NCBI GenBank assembly: GCA_019449655.1
Contig: JAHQXD010000001.1
Coordinates: 585,562-649,561 of the forward strand
Source of the DNA: Ferrigenium straubiae
GTDB taxonomy: Bacteria; Pseudomonadota; Gammaproteobacteria; Burkholderiales; Gallionellaceae
Direction of reading: 5' to 3'
DNA: 64,000 nt
Shown here piece after piece: positions 1 through 9,133 of this stretch. Below the pieces are notes generated by a model. It was not told the DNA's origin. It saw nothing but the letters and a program-made list of their open reading frames with translations, and did no database searches. A program made the translations under genes and the position numbers. Numbering within the stretch: the first letter of the stretch is position 1; each line of letters begins with the position of its first letter.

Positions 1-77
1 TACGGTGCATTCCCTTCGACAACGTGGGAATATCATGTAACGAATCCTGTCGATTTCAAATAGGTAGGATTACCTAG
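1..77 (-). promoter_or_regulatory. promoter/operator copy L with TAGGTA-N4-TACCTA palindrome
   Basis: Read on the minus strand, this block is a diverged copy of 9134-9210. The shared blocks, in the same order, are the palindrome TAGGTA-N4-TACCTA (61-76), TTACATGAT, TCCCACGTTGT and AATGCAC-GTA. CATGAT (32-37) could serve as a -10 box, with the palindrome about 34 bases upstream, a position typical for an activator of the FixJ/NarL type. It would drive a leftward gene outside the window. The role is inferred; the repeat itself is directly visible. Confidence 0.5.
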
Positions 78-214
78 CGGCAGTAGGGAAATATCGTTGC
101 AACCCGGCAGAACGGGTAAATGGTTTTGTTAGCCCACATAGAATGACGTGTAAGAACGCCGCACGAAACCAGCGTAGCGTGCGCTGCGCAACACGACATA
201 ATTTTTGAATTGCT

Positions 215-835
215 TCAGGAATCCTGCAGGTCCAACCGGAGTTGGGCGATTTCGACGACGCTACCGACATTGAGTTTTCTCATGATGTTGGCACGATGGA
301 TATCCACTGTTTTCGGGCTGATTTGAAGTTTCTGCGCAATGACTTTGCTTGAATTTCCGGCCACCAGCAGTTCCACCACCTCAGTCTCGCGCTCGGTCAG
401 CGAAGCAAAATAGGCGCGCCGCCGCTCGACTTCGCCGGATCGCTGGCGATTCTTTCTGTCCAGTTCGAGAGCGGCATTAACCCGATCCAGCAACTCCTGC
501 GCGTTGAATGGCTTCTGGATAAAATCGAATGCGCCGTGTTTCAAGGCGCGAACGGCCATGGGCACGTCGCCGTGGCCGGTAATGATAATGACGGGCAGAG
601 TAATGCCGCTGTATTTGAGCGCCTCGAGAAGCTCCATGCCGCTCATACCCGGCATCCGTACATCCAGCAGCAGGCAGCCTTCCTCATCGGGATCGCAGGA
701 AGCCACGAAATCACTCGTGCTGGCGAACATCCTGGTTTCAAGATTCACCGATTCCAGCAGCCAGTGAATCGAGTCGCGCATGGCCTCGTCGTCGTCCACC
801 ACGAATATCATCGGCTGTCTGTTGCTTTCATTCAT
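215..835 (-). CDS. FixJ-family two-component response regulator
   Basis: A 206-residue response regulator. The N-terminal receiver domain (about residues 8-120) has the acidic pocket VVDDDE, the phosphoacceptor Asp58 in LLLDVRMPG, and the conserved Thr and Lys (ITGHGD, QKPF). A LuxR/FixJ-type helix-turn-helix follows at about 142-200 (LTERETEVVELL, SPKTVDIHRANIM). The start MNESN at 835 was chosen because it directly precedes the receiver fold and overlaps the kinase stop by 8 bases, which implies translational coupling. The cognate kinase is the upstream gene. The family activates transcription when phosphorylated. A palindromic element just downstream (61-76) and its copy near 9.1 kb are plausible targets, but that is inference. 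Confidence 0.93.
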   Translation of the reverse strand: MNESNRQPMIFVVDDDEAMRDSIHWLLESVNLETRMFASTSDFVASCDPDEEGCLLLDVRMPGMSGMELLEALKYSGITLPVIIITGHGDVPMAVRALKHGAFDFIQKPFNAQELLDRVNAALELDRKNRQRSGEVERRRAYFASLTERETEVVELLVAGNSSKVIAQKLQISPKTVDIHRANIMRKLNVGSVVEIAQLRLDLQDS

Positions 836-3800
836 GTTCTGCTCCGATAGGAAGAGTGAAATAGAATTCGGCGCCGAATTCGCGTTGCGTATCCGCCCAG
901 ATCCGGCCACCGTGATTTTCGACAAAGCTGCGGCAAATGGCCAATCCGAGACCAAGCCCATCCCGTTTCGAGGACTGGAAGGGGTTGAACAGGCTCTCCA
1001 TCCCACCCGCCGGAATACCACTTCCACTGTCGCTTACCGTAACCAATATCTCACCGGATTCAACAACGCCGGTAGACAGGCGCAGTTCACGCTGCGGGCA
1101 GGAATGCATCGATTCAATGGCATTTTTGCACAGGTTCAGCAATACCTGCTCGATCTCCACCTTGCATGCCATGACTTTGGGCAAGGGAAACAAAGCCATG
1201 TGTACGGAAATACCCTGGCGCTTGATCTCGTCCTCCAGAAACGTTACGACATCCCTGGCCAACTGGTTGACGTCAATCAAAACGCGTTCGTGACCCTGCT
1301 TTCTCACCATTTCCTTCAGATGGTTGATGATCTTGCCGGCCCGCTCGGACTGTTTATGTGCAAGCTGTACTGCCCTATGGAGCTTTTCCCTGTTCCAGTC
1401 GTTTTCCTCCATGCGCCGCAGGCAGCCATCCAGGTAATTGCTGCATGCGGTCAAGGGCTGGCTCAGTTCGTGCGCCATGCTGGAAGCCATTTCCCCGGCA
1501 ATGTTAAGGCGGCCAACATGCTCCATCTTCTCCCGCATATTCTCGAATTGTTTCTGCTCGGTTATATCGACGCAGGTTCCAATATAACCGGAAAAATCTC
1601 CCTCTTCCGTAAAACGGGGAATGCCGGAATCCAGCATCCAGCGGTATATGCCGTCCTGGCGCCGCAGACGGTATTCCAGCTTGAACGGCTGTATTTGCCC
1701 GATGGCTTTGCTGTAAACATCGAGGCAGCGCTCCGCATCATCGGGGTGGACATATCTTACCCAGTCGCGCACCTGAGTTTCTTCCCGTGCATGCCCGGTA
1801 AAATCGTGCCACCGCTGGTTGAAGAAATTGCAGCCCTGATAGGCTCGTTCGTCGCTTACCTCTGCTACCCAGATGATGATCGGCGCATTGTCCACCGTAG
1901 TGCGGAACAGGTTTTCACTTTCCCGCAAGGCAACCTCCGCCAGCCTGCGCGTCGTGATATCGAACATGGTCGAACGGCTCATCACGAAATGGCCTTCCGG
2001 ATCGTAAATCGCAGTTTCCGTCAGCAGCACCGGCAGCACCGTGCCGTCCCTGCGCAACACATCCACTTCCAGCTCCTGCACGCCTCCTTCTCCCCTGTAT
2101 TTCCGGAAGTATTGCTGGAATCTGTTTCCGCTGGATGGCGTCAATATATCCTGGAAATTTCGTTGCCCGACCAATTCATTCCTGGTGTAGCCCAGCCATT
2201 TGAGTTCGGTATTATTGATCCGGGCAAAAATTCCGTCCTTATCCAGCGAGTGATAGCCGCACGGGGCATTGTCGTAAAGATCCTCGATATCCTCCGCCGA
2301 TTTGAGCAGTTTCTCCGCCGCAAGCCTGTTCTCGGTGATATCGACGGCTATGCCGAGCACATGCACCGAGCCATCCGGCTGCTCCATCGGTACTTTGGCG
2401 ACACGGAACCAGCGGTTCATGCCATCCCTGGAATCATGCTCGACGAACTCGATCGGGCTGCGCTTCTCGATCACCTCGCAGTCGGTGCGCAAGATCGCGT
2501 CGAGTTGATCCCCGGCTGGAAATAGCTCGGCGACATTCCTCCCGACCAGTTCTTGCGGCTCCATGCCATACAAGGTTGCCACGGCCTGGTTCGCCAGCAG
2601 GAATTTCCCCTTGGCATCCCTGACGGCAATCAGGTTCGGATCGGTATCGATTACCCGTCGGATAAAATTCTTTTGCTGGTGAAACAGCTGCTCGGCTTGC
2701 CTGCGCTCGGTGATATCTTCGGTAATGCTCATCAGTCTCAGCACCTTGCCGTCGGCACCCTTGATCGGGATAAAGCACGACTTGAAATACCGCGGCACAT
2801 CGCCGGTAGCGGAAAATTCGAAATGGCTAAGGCTCCCGTTGGTGATGGCATCCCACAAAAGCGTTCCGATGCGCCCGGCGTCTCGCCAACTCACCAATTC
2901 AAGATACGGCATACCACAGACCTTCCCGGCATCATCCAGGCCGAGCATGCCGAGCCCTGCCCTGTTCATGGATTGCAAGCGCCCTTCCAGATCAATCTCA
3001 TGGATGCCGAATGGCGAAGACTCGACAAGAAGCCTGTAACGGTTTTCACTCTCGCGCAATGCTTCTTCATCCAGCTTGTGCCCAGTGACATCCTGCGTCG
3101 TCCCAATGGAGCGAATCGGGCGGCCTTCCTGATCATAAATAGTTTCGCACCATTCCCGGACATATTTGACCCGTTGATCCGGAAAGAGCAGCCGGTGGAC
3201 AACATCGTATGGCGTCCGGTTTTTTACGGAGTCGGTATAGGCCCGGTTGACCATGGTCCGGTCATCCGGATGAACAATATTCAGGAAGGCTTCATAGGAA
3301 GCGCCGAACCGGGTGCGATCGATTTCGAATATGCGGTAATTTTCATCCGACCAGGAAAGGATGTTATTCACCAGATCAAGTTCCCAACTGCCGATCTGCG
3401 CCATCCGTTGCGATTCCCGCAACATGGTTTCATGCTTGCGCAGGGCGTCCTCGGCCTGTTTGCGCGCAGTGATGTCGCGCGCGATGCCATGCAGGTATTT
3501 GGTGCCTTGCACCTCGATGATGCGGGCGTTGACCTCGATGGGAAAAGTCGTGCCATCCTTGCGCCGGTTGGCGGTTTCATAACGCAGCTCACCCAACTCC
3601 CCGAGCTGTTCAAGCTGCCGCTTGAAAATCGCGGGGTCTTCGGCAGGCAGGCGCAGATCGGATATCTCCATCCGCAGGAACTCTTCCCGTGTGTAGCCAT
3701 AGGTCTCCACGGCGCGCTCATTGGCTTCCACGATCCGGCCGGCCTCGTCGGCCACGAGGATAATGTCGCTGGCATACTTGTTCAGGTATTCGAAATGCTT

Positions 3801-4871
3801 GACCAGCATTTCGCGCTCCACCGCGGCGTCGCGCTGCGCCGTAATCAGCCTCTGCCTTACCCGAATTCCCTTGAGCCAGGAAAAAAACAGGCCTCCGCCA
3901 AGCACCGCTATAACAAAACCCAGGCCTGTCGCCCATGTTTTGAGTTGATCGATCGGAGCAAACAGTTCAGCCTTATCGATCTTTGCCACCATGAACCACG
4001 GTGTACCCGGAATTTCGCGCATCGCCGCAACTACCGCTACACCGCGATAATCGATGCCGTCCGTCGTACCCGTTTCACCGCGCACCGCCATGGCAGCCGG
4101 GAAGTTCGGCTTTTCGAACGGAATACGTAAGGAAAGGGGCGTGCCTTTATTGTGGTGTAGCTCGTTGAGAAATAAAATCTCGTTACCCTCGTGCCTCACC
4201 AGCAGCGTCTCCGCGCTGCCGCGGCGGGTGGGCCATGACTGGATGAGCGGGTAAAGAAAGGTGTTGGGGTCTATTACCAGTATTGCGGCACCCACGACGC
4301 GGCCAGTTTTTCCGGACGTAATGAGCGGTATGATCAGATCGATATATATTCCCTGCCCGGCATCGTCGCCTCGGTGAAAATCCGAAAATACTGCCTTCCG
4401 GTTGCCCATCGCTTGCGCCGCCAGCCGCGCCTCCTCTGCATCCGGCGCATAATCTCCGTCGGCCGAAATCCTGGGAACGCCTTTTTTATCCAGCAACGAA
4501 AGGGCTTTATAGCCATTCGCATATTGCAGCTCGGAAAGCAATTTCCGGATGCGGTGCTTGTGTTCATTCGACGGCATGCCTTTTTCTTGCCACTGGCCGA
4601 ATTCTCCGGCCAGCAGCGAGTCATTCGAAATACTCTCCCCGGTCCGCTTTTGGACTTCGCGCCATGTGTTGATTTGCTTGACCTTGGTATCGGCAATTGC
4701 GCCGAGATCGCGAAGTTTTCCCCCTTCGATCACGCCTTCTATTTTCCAGAAGAAATAATAGGCTGTTGCGGCAACCAGAAATGCAAGTGTGACATACCCA
4801 AGGAGCGGCAGATAGGCGGCAAGGTTCTTGCGGTTGGAGGGAGGCTGATCTTCCGGGACAAGCAGGGTCAT
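828..4871 (-). CDS. multi-PAS sensor histidine kinase
   Basis: A 1347-residue membrane sensor kinase. It has an N-terminal transmembrane helix (about 18-45), a large periplasmic sensing segment of double-Cache-like size (about 46-310) and a second helix (about 311-335). Six PAS/PAC modules then lie between about 360 and 1110, several ending in the usual D[IV]T motif. The kinase core has the H-box MAHELSQPLTA with His1134, an N-box (NLCKNAIES), and G boxes DSGSGIP and GLGLGLAI. The H-box style is that of FixL/ThiS-type kinases that pair with FixJ regulators, and the adjacent gene is one. The signal is unknown. No haem-binding PAS residue could be assigned. The start at 4871 has only a weak ribosome-binding site. 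Confidence 0.92.
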   Translation of the reverse strand: MTLLVPEDQPPSNRKNLAAYLPLLGYVTLAFLVAATAYYFFWKIEGVIEGGKLRDLGAIADTKVKQINTWREVQKRTGESISNDSLLAGEFGQWQEKGMPSNEHKHRIRKLLSELQYANGYKALSLLDKKGVPRISADGDYAPDAEEARLAAQAMGNRKAVFSDFHRGDDAGQGIYIDLIIPLITSGKTGRVVGAAILVIDPNTFLYPLIQSWPTRRGSAETLLVRHEGNEILFLNELHHNKGTPLSLRIPFEKPNFPAAMAVRGETGTTDGIDYRGVAVVAAMREIPGTPWFMVAKIDKAELFAPIDQLKTWATGLGFVIAVLGGGLFFSWLKGIRVRQRLITAQRDAAVEREMLVKHFEYLNKYASDIILVADEAGRIVEANERAVETYGYTREEFLRMEISDLRLPAEDPAIFKRQLEQLGELGELRYETANRRKDGTTFPIEVNARIIEVQGTKYLHGIARDITARKQAEDALRKHETMLRESQRMAQIGSWELDLVNNILSWSDENYRIFEIDRTRFGASYEAFLNIVHPDDRTMVNRAYTDSVKNRTPYDVVHRLLFPDQRVKYVREWCETIYDQEGRPIRSIGTTQDVTGHKLDEEALRESENRYRLLVESSPFGIHEIDLEGRLQSMNRAGLGMLGLDDAGKVCGMPYLELVSWRDAGRIGTLLWDAITNGSLSHFEFSATGDVPRYFKSCFIPIKGADGKVLRLMSITEDITERRQAEQLFHQQKNFIRRVIDTDPNLIAVRDAKGKFLLANQAVATLYGMEPQELVGRNVAELFPAGDQLDAILRTDCEVIEKRSPIEFVEHDSRDGMNRWFRVAKVPMEQPDGSVHVLGIAVDITENRLAAEKLLKSAEDIEDLYDNAPCGYHSLDKDGIFARINNTELKWLGYTRNELVGQRNFQDILTPSSGNRFQQYFRKYRGEGGVQELEVDVLRRDGTVLPVLLTETAIYDPEGHFVMSRSTMFDITTRRLAEVALRESENLFRTTVDNAPIIIWVAEVSDERAYQGCNFFNQRWHDFTGHAREETQVRDWVRYVHPDDAERCLDVYSKAIGQIQPFKLEYRLRRQDGIYRWMLDSGIPRFTEEGDFSGYIGTCVDITEQKQFENMREKMEHVGRLNIAGEMASSMAHELSQPLTACSNYLDGCLRRMEENDWNREKLHRAVQLAHKQSERAGKIINHLKEMVRKQGHERVLIDVNQLARDVVTFLEDEIKRQGISVHMALFPLPKVMACKVEIEQVLLNLCKNAIESMHSCPQRELRLSTGVVESGEILVTVSDSGSGIPAGGMESLFNPFQSSKRDGLGLGLAICRSFVENHGGRIWADTQREFGAEFYFTLPIGAEHE

Positions 4872-5073
4872 CGTCGATCTCTTTTACCAAAATGCTGCTC
4901 ACATGGTTCAATTCGAGACTGCCATCGGCAACGCAATAGCGCTCCTCGGCCCACTTGGTTGGCACGGATATACTACATGTTTTTCGGATTCGGGGAAAAA
5001 GCGCAAAAATCGGCTCGCCGATGGCCGGCATGTTTCAGACCACTGAACTGGGGGCCCAAAAAGGCCAGCTTGG

Positions 5074-6081
5074 TTAAGGCATACAAAATATCCACGGCGA
5101 CCGGTTAACTTCTTTTCGCTCACCGCCGGTTTGTATCAGTACTCTTATCTCATCGCCATGCTTGAGTTGATATTCTGATGGAAGCGCGCATCTGTAGCCC
5201 GTCTTCCCATTTGGATGTTTAGCAATTGCCTGTACATCCGGCCGGTATTGATCGGCCAGCACGCTGTTCACCAATCGGCCGTTTAATTCGATATCCACTA
5301 CCACGGGTAAATCTTGAGTTTTACTGTAAGCCCAGCCTGCCACATAGCCGGCATCGACCTTGTCGATAAAACCATTGCACCGATTGTCGGTAGCTCCCAG
5401 GTAGGCGGGTTTATTGGGCTCGATGAAGGCAATGGCATTTTCCTGGCATTCATGTCCGATGCCCAAAAGCCTGCTCACCCTATCAACAAACATGCTTGGG
5501 TCGAGCATCACCTTTTCATAAGAAATCAGCATTGCAGGTACTTTATTTGACGCCAGAAATGCCCCAAGCCCCGCATAGTAATTCAGGCTGTATTTCATGG
5601 TCTCGAACAAGTCTCCATAAGCGGATATGGAATTCCTGTTCGCAATGGCAAAAACATCGCGGTAAACCGCAAGGAAATAAGGATTCCTCAGTTCAGAGGA
5701 TATTTCCGGCAGTGCTTCCAAAATGGGCTGCCCCGGAAATTTCCACCCCCAATCGGAATGGCTCCGGTTGCGATCAACAATCGCCTGTTTTAAATCTTCA
5801 TTGCGGCCTTGCAGCATCAATTTCGTTAAATACGGGTCCTCAAAGGTAGGCAACAAGTCACTTCCCATATAGACCCCAAGGTGATGCAACACACCGGCCA
5901 CCATGGAAGTTCCCCCCCGGGGGGCGCCAAGAACAATAAAAGTTCTCTGTGCTTGGGCGGTCGTTTCTTCGTTGAGCACCAACACACCATCGTTAATCAG
6001 GCTATCTGTATTGCCCAGACTCATCTTGTTCACCATTTTGGGAGATCGTGCACCAAAAGCTTTGGTACGCCGGATTTTCAC
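5074..6081 (-). CDS. sulfotransferase-family protein with C-terminal beta domain
   Basis: Up to 335 residues. A PAPS-binding 5'-phosphosulfate loop is visible as LGAPRGGTSM (about residues 52-61), followed by GVYMG, and the 3'-phosphate motif region is VYRDVFAIANRNS. This is the fold of PAPS-dependent sulfotransferases. From about residue 240 a beta-rich extension (GWAYSK, DIELNG, GDEIRVLI) resembles the tail of the sulfotransferase at 17333-18295. The annotated start is GTG at 6081. Met16 (6036) and Met20 (6024) are alternatives, and none has a convincing ribosome-binding site. A capsule sulfation role is inferred from cysC and the kps genes nearby. It stands alone, outside the main capsule operon. 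Confidence 0.75.
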   Translation of the reverse strand: MKIRRTKAFGARSPKMVNKMSLGNTDSLINDGVLVLNEETTAQAQRTFIVLGAPRGGTSMVAGVLHHLGVYMGSDLLPTFEDPYLTKLMLQGRNEDLKQAIVDRNRSHSDWGWKFPGQPILEALPEISSELRNPYFLAVYRDVFAIANRNSISAYGDLFETMKYSLNYYAGLGAFLASNKVPAMLISYEKVMLDPSMFVDRVSRLLGIGHECQENAIAFIEPNKPAYLGATDNRCNGFIDKVDAGYVAGWAYSKTQDLPVVVDIELNGRLVNSVLADQYRPDVQAIAKHPNGKTGYRCALPSEYQLKHGDEIRVLIQTGGERKEVNRSPWIFCMP

Positions 6082-6180
6082 AGATTAAACACTGCTGCCA
6101 TAATCCCTAGTGCTGGATTCGCGCAGTCAATCGGTTAAAGGAAAAACAGGCCGACCCGTGAATTTTTCCAAAAAACCAGA

Positions 6181-6525
6181 TCAGTCCATGGAGGCCGGTT
6201 TCCCTCTGCTGAATCCCAGATCGACCGTGATGGTGTCGCCGTTCTTCAGATCCTTGATAGAAGAAGGCGGGAAATGCAGCGCCATATCCGTCGCGCCGCT
6301 TCTCAGGGTCAGCATACCTCTGGAATGATCGATCCTATCGACGGTGCCGGTCATTTTGTGCCAACCCATCATCATGCAATCACCTCTCGTCTTGTCCATC
6401 CCCATGCATTCGCCTCTCATCTTGCCCATCCCCGCCACAGGTTCGCCATAGCTCCCCGCCTGAGCAGATATTGAAAAGCTTGCAGCAAGCAATACGCCAG
6501 CCAGCACAAGTAAAAATCTCTTCAT
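6181..6525 (-). CDS. small periplasmic Met/Cys-rich protein, possible copper binder
   Basis: A 114-residue protein with a clear signal peptide (MKRFLLVLAG through SAQA). A Met/Cys-rich stretch follows (about 30-56; MGKMRGECMGMD, GDCMMMG), then a small OB-like beta domain (MTGTVDRID, LTLRSG, GDTITVDLGF) that resembles CusF-type copper proteins. It sits 132 bases downstream of a SCO1/SenC gene on the same strand and could be cotranscribed with it. Copper binding is inferred from methionine and cysteine content and neighbourhood. The start at 6525 was chosen because it opens the signal peptide. Confidence 0.7.
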   Translation of the reverse strand: MKRFLLVLAGVLLAASFSISAQAGSYGEPVAGMGKMRGECMGMDKTRGDCMMMGWHKMTGTVDRIDHSRGMLTLRSGATDMALHFPPSSIKDLKNGDTITVDLGFSRGKPASMD

Positions 6526-6657
6526 GATCGTTCTCCCGGTTTGGACAGAAACCCGCCTGCGGCGGGAATTAAAAGGCTGGCAAAGCCAGCCCGTTTCGCC
6601 CCTCCCACTGCGTGCGGAAAGGGTATCCGATGCGGTTTGATCCATATCCATACCGGC

Positions 6658-7278
6658 TTAATTCAACGCAAGTTTCCGGTATTCCTGCAACAGATCGTCG
6701 GCGCTGGCAAATCCGTCAATACGCAGCCAGGGTTTGCCCGGGCCTTTACGCATGAAAGTCACCGGCCGATGATTCATCTTGTCGCCAGAATAGACATCAA
6801 AAGCGCGCTGCACAGCAATGCTGTCCTTTGCGCTTCCGGTCAACATGCTCCATTGAGCCCCTGCACCGAATTTTTTCGCATAGTCATTCAACCTGGCAGG
6901 CGTATCGTGCTCGGGGTCTATTGAAATCGAAACGAAGTGCACCTTGCCCTGCTCCGGCCCGAGCTTTTCCTGCACTATGGAAAAGGTCGCACTCGTTACC
7001 GGGCAGATCGTGGTGCAGGTAGTGAAAATAAAATTCAACATGACCGGCTTGTCTCCATCAAGGCGGCTGTGGAGCGAAACCGGCTTGCCGTTTTTATCCA
7101 CCAGTTTCACGTCGGGCGTCTGGTAGGACACGATGGCGCGCTTGTAACCGGTGCCTGGCGCAGCCATGCCGTGATGATGATGTTCGGCTTCGCTGGCCAT
7201 GGCCATGCTGTCGCGATGCGCCACACCGACGCCCGCCGACAATATCGTAAGAAGAAGAAGCATCTCATGGTATTTCAT
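6658..7278 (-). CDS. SCO1/SenC copper chaperone
   Basis: A 206-residue exported thioredoxin-fold protein. Members of the SCO family deliver copper to the CuA site of cytochrome c oxidase or act as thiol reductases. The N-terminal signal or anchor segment is followed by a His-rich run (EHHHHGM). The copper site is complete: CxxxC in TTCTTICPV and the distal His in KMNHRPVTF. The redox fold segments FIFTTC and VSISIDPEHDTP are present. The Met/Cys-rich neighbour supports a copper role. A repeat element (7350-7394) lies upstream and is shared with the upstream region of kpsS. Confidence 0.93.
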   Translation of the reverse strand: MKYHEMLLLLTILSAGVGVAHRDSMAMASEAEHHHHGMAAPGTGYKRAIVSYQTPDVKLVDKNGKPVSLHSRLDGDKPVMLNFIFTTCTTICPVTSATFSIVQEKLGPEQGKVHFVSISIDPEHDTPARLNDYAKKFGAGAQWSMLTGSAKDSIAVQRAFDVYSGDKMNHRPVTFMRKGPGKPWLRIDGFASADDLLQEYRKLALN

Positions 7279-7349
7279 CGCGCACTCCCTTCACAGTTGA
7301 TTCAGGAATTACCCGGATGGGACATGGTTGCCAGTATCGGTTAAAGCAC

Positions 7350-7394
7350 GCATGAATACACTGAGGCCAAGCCAGTATTCAGCTACGGTCGAAC
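7350..7394. repeat. copy A of a 45-bp non-coding repeat upstream of the SCO gene
   Basis: Aligns with 8824-8870 in the same orientation. Shared words are GCAT-GAATACA, GAGGC, GTATT and GCTACGG, followed by AAC. The arms GAATAC and GTATTC form an inverted repeat with a spacer of about 15 bases, which suggests a protein-binding site. This copy lies about 70-115 bases upstream of the SCO start. Confidence 0.5.
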
Positions 7395-7442
7395 CCCTGT
7401 TTCCCGGGTGGGAATAGACTGTAGTAGCGGCGTTGAACCCAT

Positions 7443-8714
7443 TCAACTTACGGCGCTCTCGAGATAACGGGGCCGGGCATCGGGCTGCCCCGCGACCGGA
7501 CTCGAAGCCCAACGCATTCCTGCCACAGATGCCACAATCGGAAGGCGCTTGTAGAAACTGCCGTTCAATTGCGTATACCGAACCAGATAACTGTGAAAAC
7601 GCTCGAACAGGAGCCGATCCGGTTTGGCTTGCTGTGCATTACGCCAGAAATCGGCCAGCGAACCGCCGAAAGTCAGCCCCTTCATGTCGTATATTGCGCT
7701 GCCGCAAACCTTGACCGGCGCGCCATGAAAAAGGGCTGATAAACCAACCGTGCTATTGACCACAATTACGCCGCGGGCGCGCCGCAGCAGCGTGGGCAGA
7801 TGCTGGTCATGAATGTAGAAGCATCTTCCTTCCAGCCCGAGCAGCCTGATCCGCCTGGCAATGAATCTTGTGTAATCGTAATAACCGCGGTCCATGGGAT
7901 GGTGCTTGATAACCAGAACGGCATTTCGGGGCGCACTCCCGGCAAACGATGTCATCGCTTTGTCGATAAACTGGGTCATCGAATCGAAATCCGAATGGGC
8001 ATGGATCTGTGCATCGTTGTGCACCTGCAACGGCACCAGGAAATAACGTCCGGCAAACTCGCTCATCAACCTTGCAGACACATGGCGCTCCTTGAGCGCG
8101 TAATACCCCTTGCGCCATATGGAACGCAGCCATGGAAGGCATTCCAGCCAGGTCAACGGCCGATGATGCCGGTAACGTGAAAAAGCCGGCTTCAGCAAGC
8201 CGGCTGCCAGGTAATACAGCACCGCCCACAGCGCAGCCATCCAGAAGGCGTTGCCTACCGGCAGCGGCTGCTCGACGGATGGCATCGGGTTGTTCAGGTA
8301 GAAAATCGGGTTACGCGGGATCAGCGAATTGCCATTGGCCCCGAACCTTTCGAGCGTGATGTAATCCGGCCTGGCATAGCCCTCCTCGAACACGCCTATT
8401 TCCAGCCCGCGCCGGTGAACTATTCCATGCGCCATGCGGTGATGCGGGCGGCAATCGCCGAACAGCAACACCGCATCGATATTCAACTGATCGAGCAAGG
8501 CTTCCAGATACGCCGGCCAGTCTTCCATGCCGCCACGAAAGTTGAACGCTCTGAACGGGTAGAAGAGCAAGTCGCCGCCGTTGAAATTCACCTTGAACAC
8601 CTGCGCGCCGGCCTGCTCCAGGTCCGAGGCAAATCTCCGGAAAAATGGCCCAACCGGACCTTGCAGCAACAGTACCCGCTTGCCCCTGAACTGATTTAGG
8701 TTCGACCTCAACAT
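7443..8714 (-). CDS. kpsS: capsule polysaccharide protein KpsS (beta-Kdo transferase)
   Basis: A 423-residue cytoplasmic protein. KpsS, with KpsC, builds the poly-Kdo linker on the lipid anchor of ABC-exported (group 2/3) capsules. Family features visible are the start FRGKRVLLLQGPVGPFF, the segment VFKVNFNGGD, FEEGYARPDYITLE near residue 120, and the C-terminal block RGVIVVNSTVGLSALFHGAPVKV. The ATG at 8714 is preferred over a GTG at 8726 because GAGGTGA lies at good distance before it. The gene is separated from the main kps operon by about 1.8 kb that holds two plus-strand genes, so it has its own promoter region (see 8824-8870). Confidence 0.9.
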   Translation of the reverse strand: MLRSNLNQFRGKRVLLLQGPVGPFFRRFASDLEQAGAQVFKVNFNGGDLLFYPFRAFNFRGGMEDWPAYLEALLDQLNIDAVLLFGDCRPHHRMAHGIVHRRGLEIGVFEEGYARPDYITLERFGANGNSLIPRNPIFYLNNPMPSVEQPLPVGNAFWMAALWAVLYYLAAGLLKPAFSRYRHHRPLTWLECLPWLRSIWRKGYYALKERHVSARLMSEFAGRYFLVPLQVHNDAQIHAHSDFDSMTQFIDKAMTSFAGSAPRNAVLVIKHHPMDRGYYDYTRFIARRIRLLGLEGRCFYIHDQHLPTLLRRARGVIVVNSTVGLSALFHGAPVKVCGSAIYDMKGLTFGGSLADFWRNAQQAKPDRLLFERFHSYLVRYTQLNGSFYKRLPIVASVAGMRWASSPVAGQPDARPRYLESAVS

Positions 8715-8823
8715 GACTATTGTCACCTCGCTTGAATCGGTACACTCAGGCTTGATCCGGATTCACCAATGGAGCTTTCCGTTCATACCGAGCCAAACCA
8801 CGGCACAAGTGTCAGTTGAATGC

Positions 8824-8870
8824 GCATCGAATACAGCGAGGCGAAATGTGTATTTCGCTACGGCAGGAAC
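8824..8870. repeat. copy B of the 45-bp non-coding repeat upstream of kpsS
   Basis: Partner of 7350-7394. It keeps the core words GAATACA, GAGGC, GTATT and GCTACGG. It lies about 110-155 bases upstream of the kpsS start, on the same side as copy A relative to SCO, as expected if it were a shared regulatory site. Confidence 0.5.
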
Positions 8871-8929
8871 TTAAATCAAAGAGAGTGAGTTACTGCAGGA
8901 AAGAGGTGCCCTGTAGGAGGTTGCTACAT

Positions 8930-9124
8930 ATGCAAAACAAGGACTACCGGTTCAGCTCGGCAACGACACGCGTTCAGCCAACGCTGCCTCTGACATCGAT
9001 AGCAATCAGGCTTGAGAGCTGCCACAAAATATCATGGAATGGCTATGGCAATAGCCATTCGGCCAATACGGCCGTTGATGGAAATTATTTTTCCCGCCAA
9101 TTGAAATCCACCATTGCGGAGTAA
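8930..9124 (+). CDS. possible small protein, 64 residues
   Basis: An ATG preceded by a strong Shine-Dalgarno AGGAGG at 8915-8920 (spacing 9) opens a 64-codon frame starting MQNKDYRFSS. The product is polar, has no signal peptide or membrane helix, and matches no family I recognise. It ends just before the promoter-like copy R. It may be a real small protein, a leader peptide or chance; the ribosome-binding site is the only positive evidence. Confidence 0.3.
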   Translation: MQNKDYRFSSATTRVQPTLPLTSIAIRLESCHKISWNGYGNSHSANTAVDGNYFSRQLKSTIAE

Positions 9125-9133
9125 TGCCTTTAT

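Noticed and set aside
780-2525. Long open frame (581 codons) on the plus strand
   Set aside because: It is antisense to the histidine kinase, which has complete PAS and kinase motifs; the translated antisense shows no recognisable domain.
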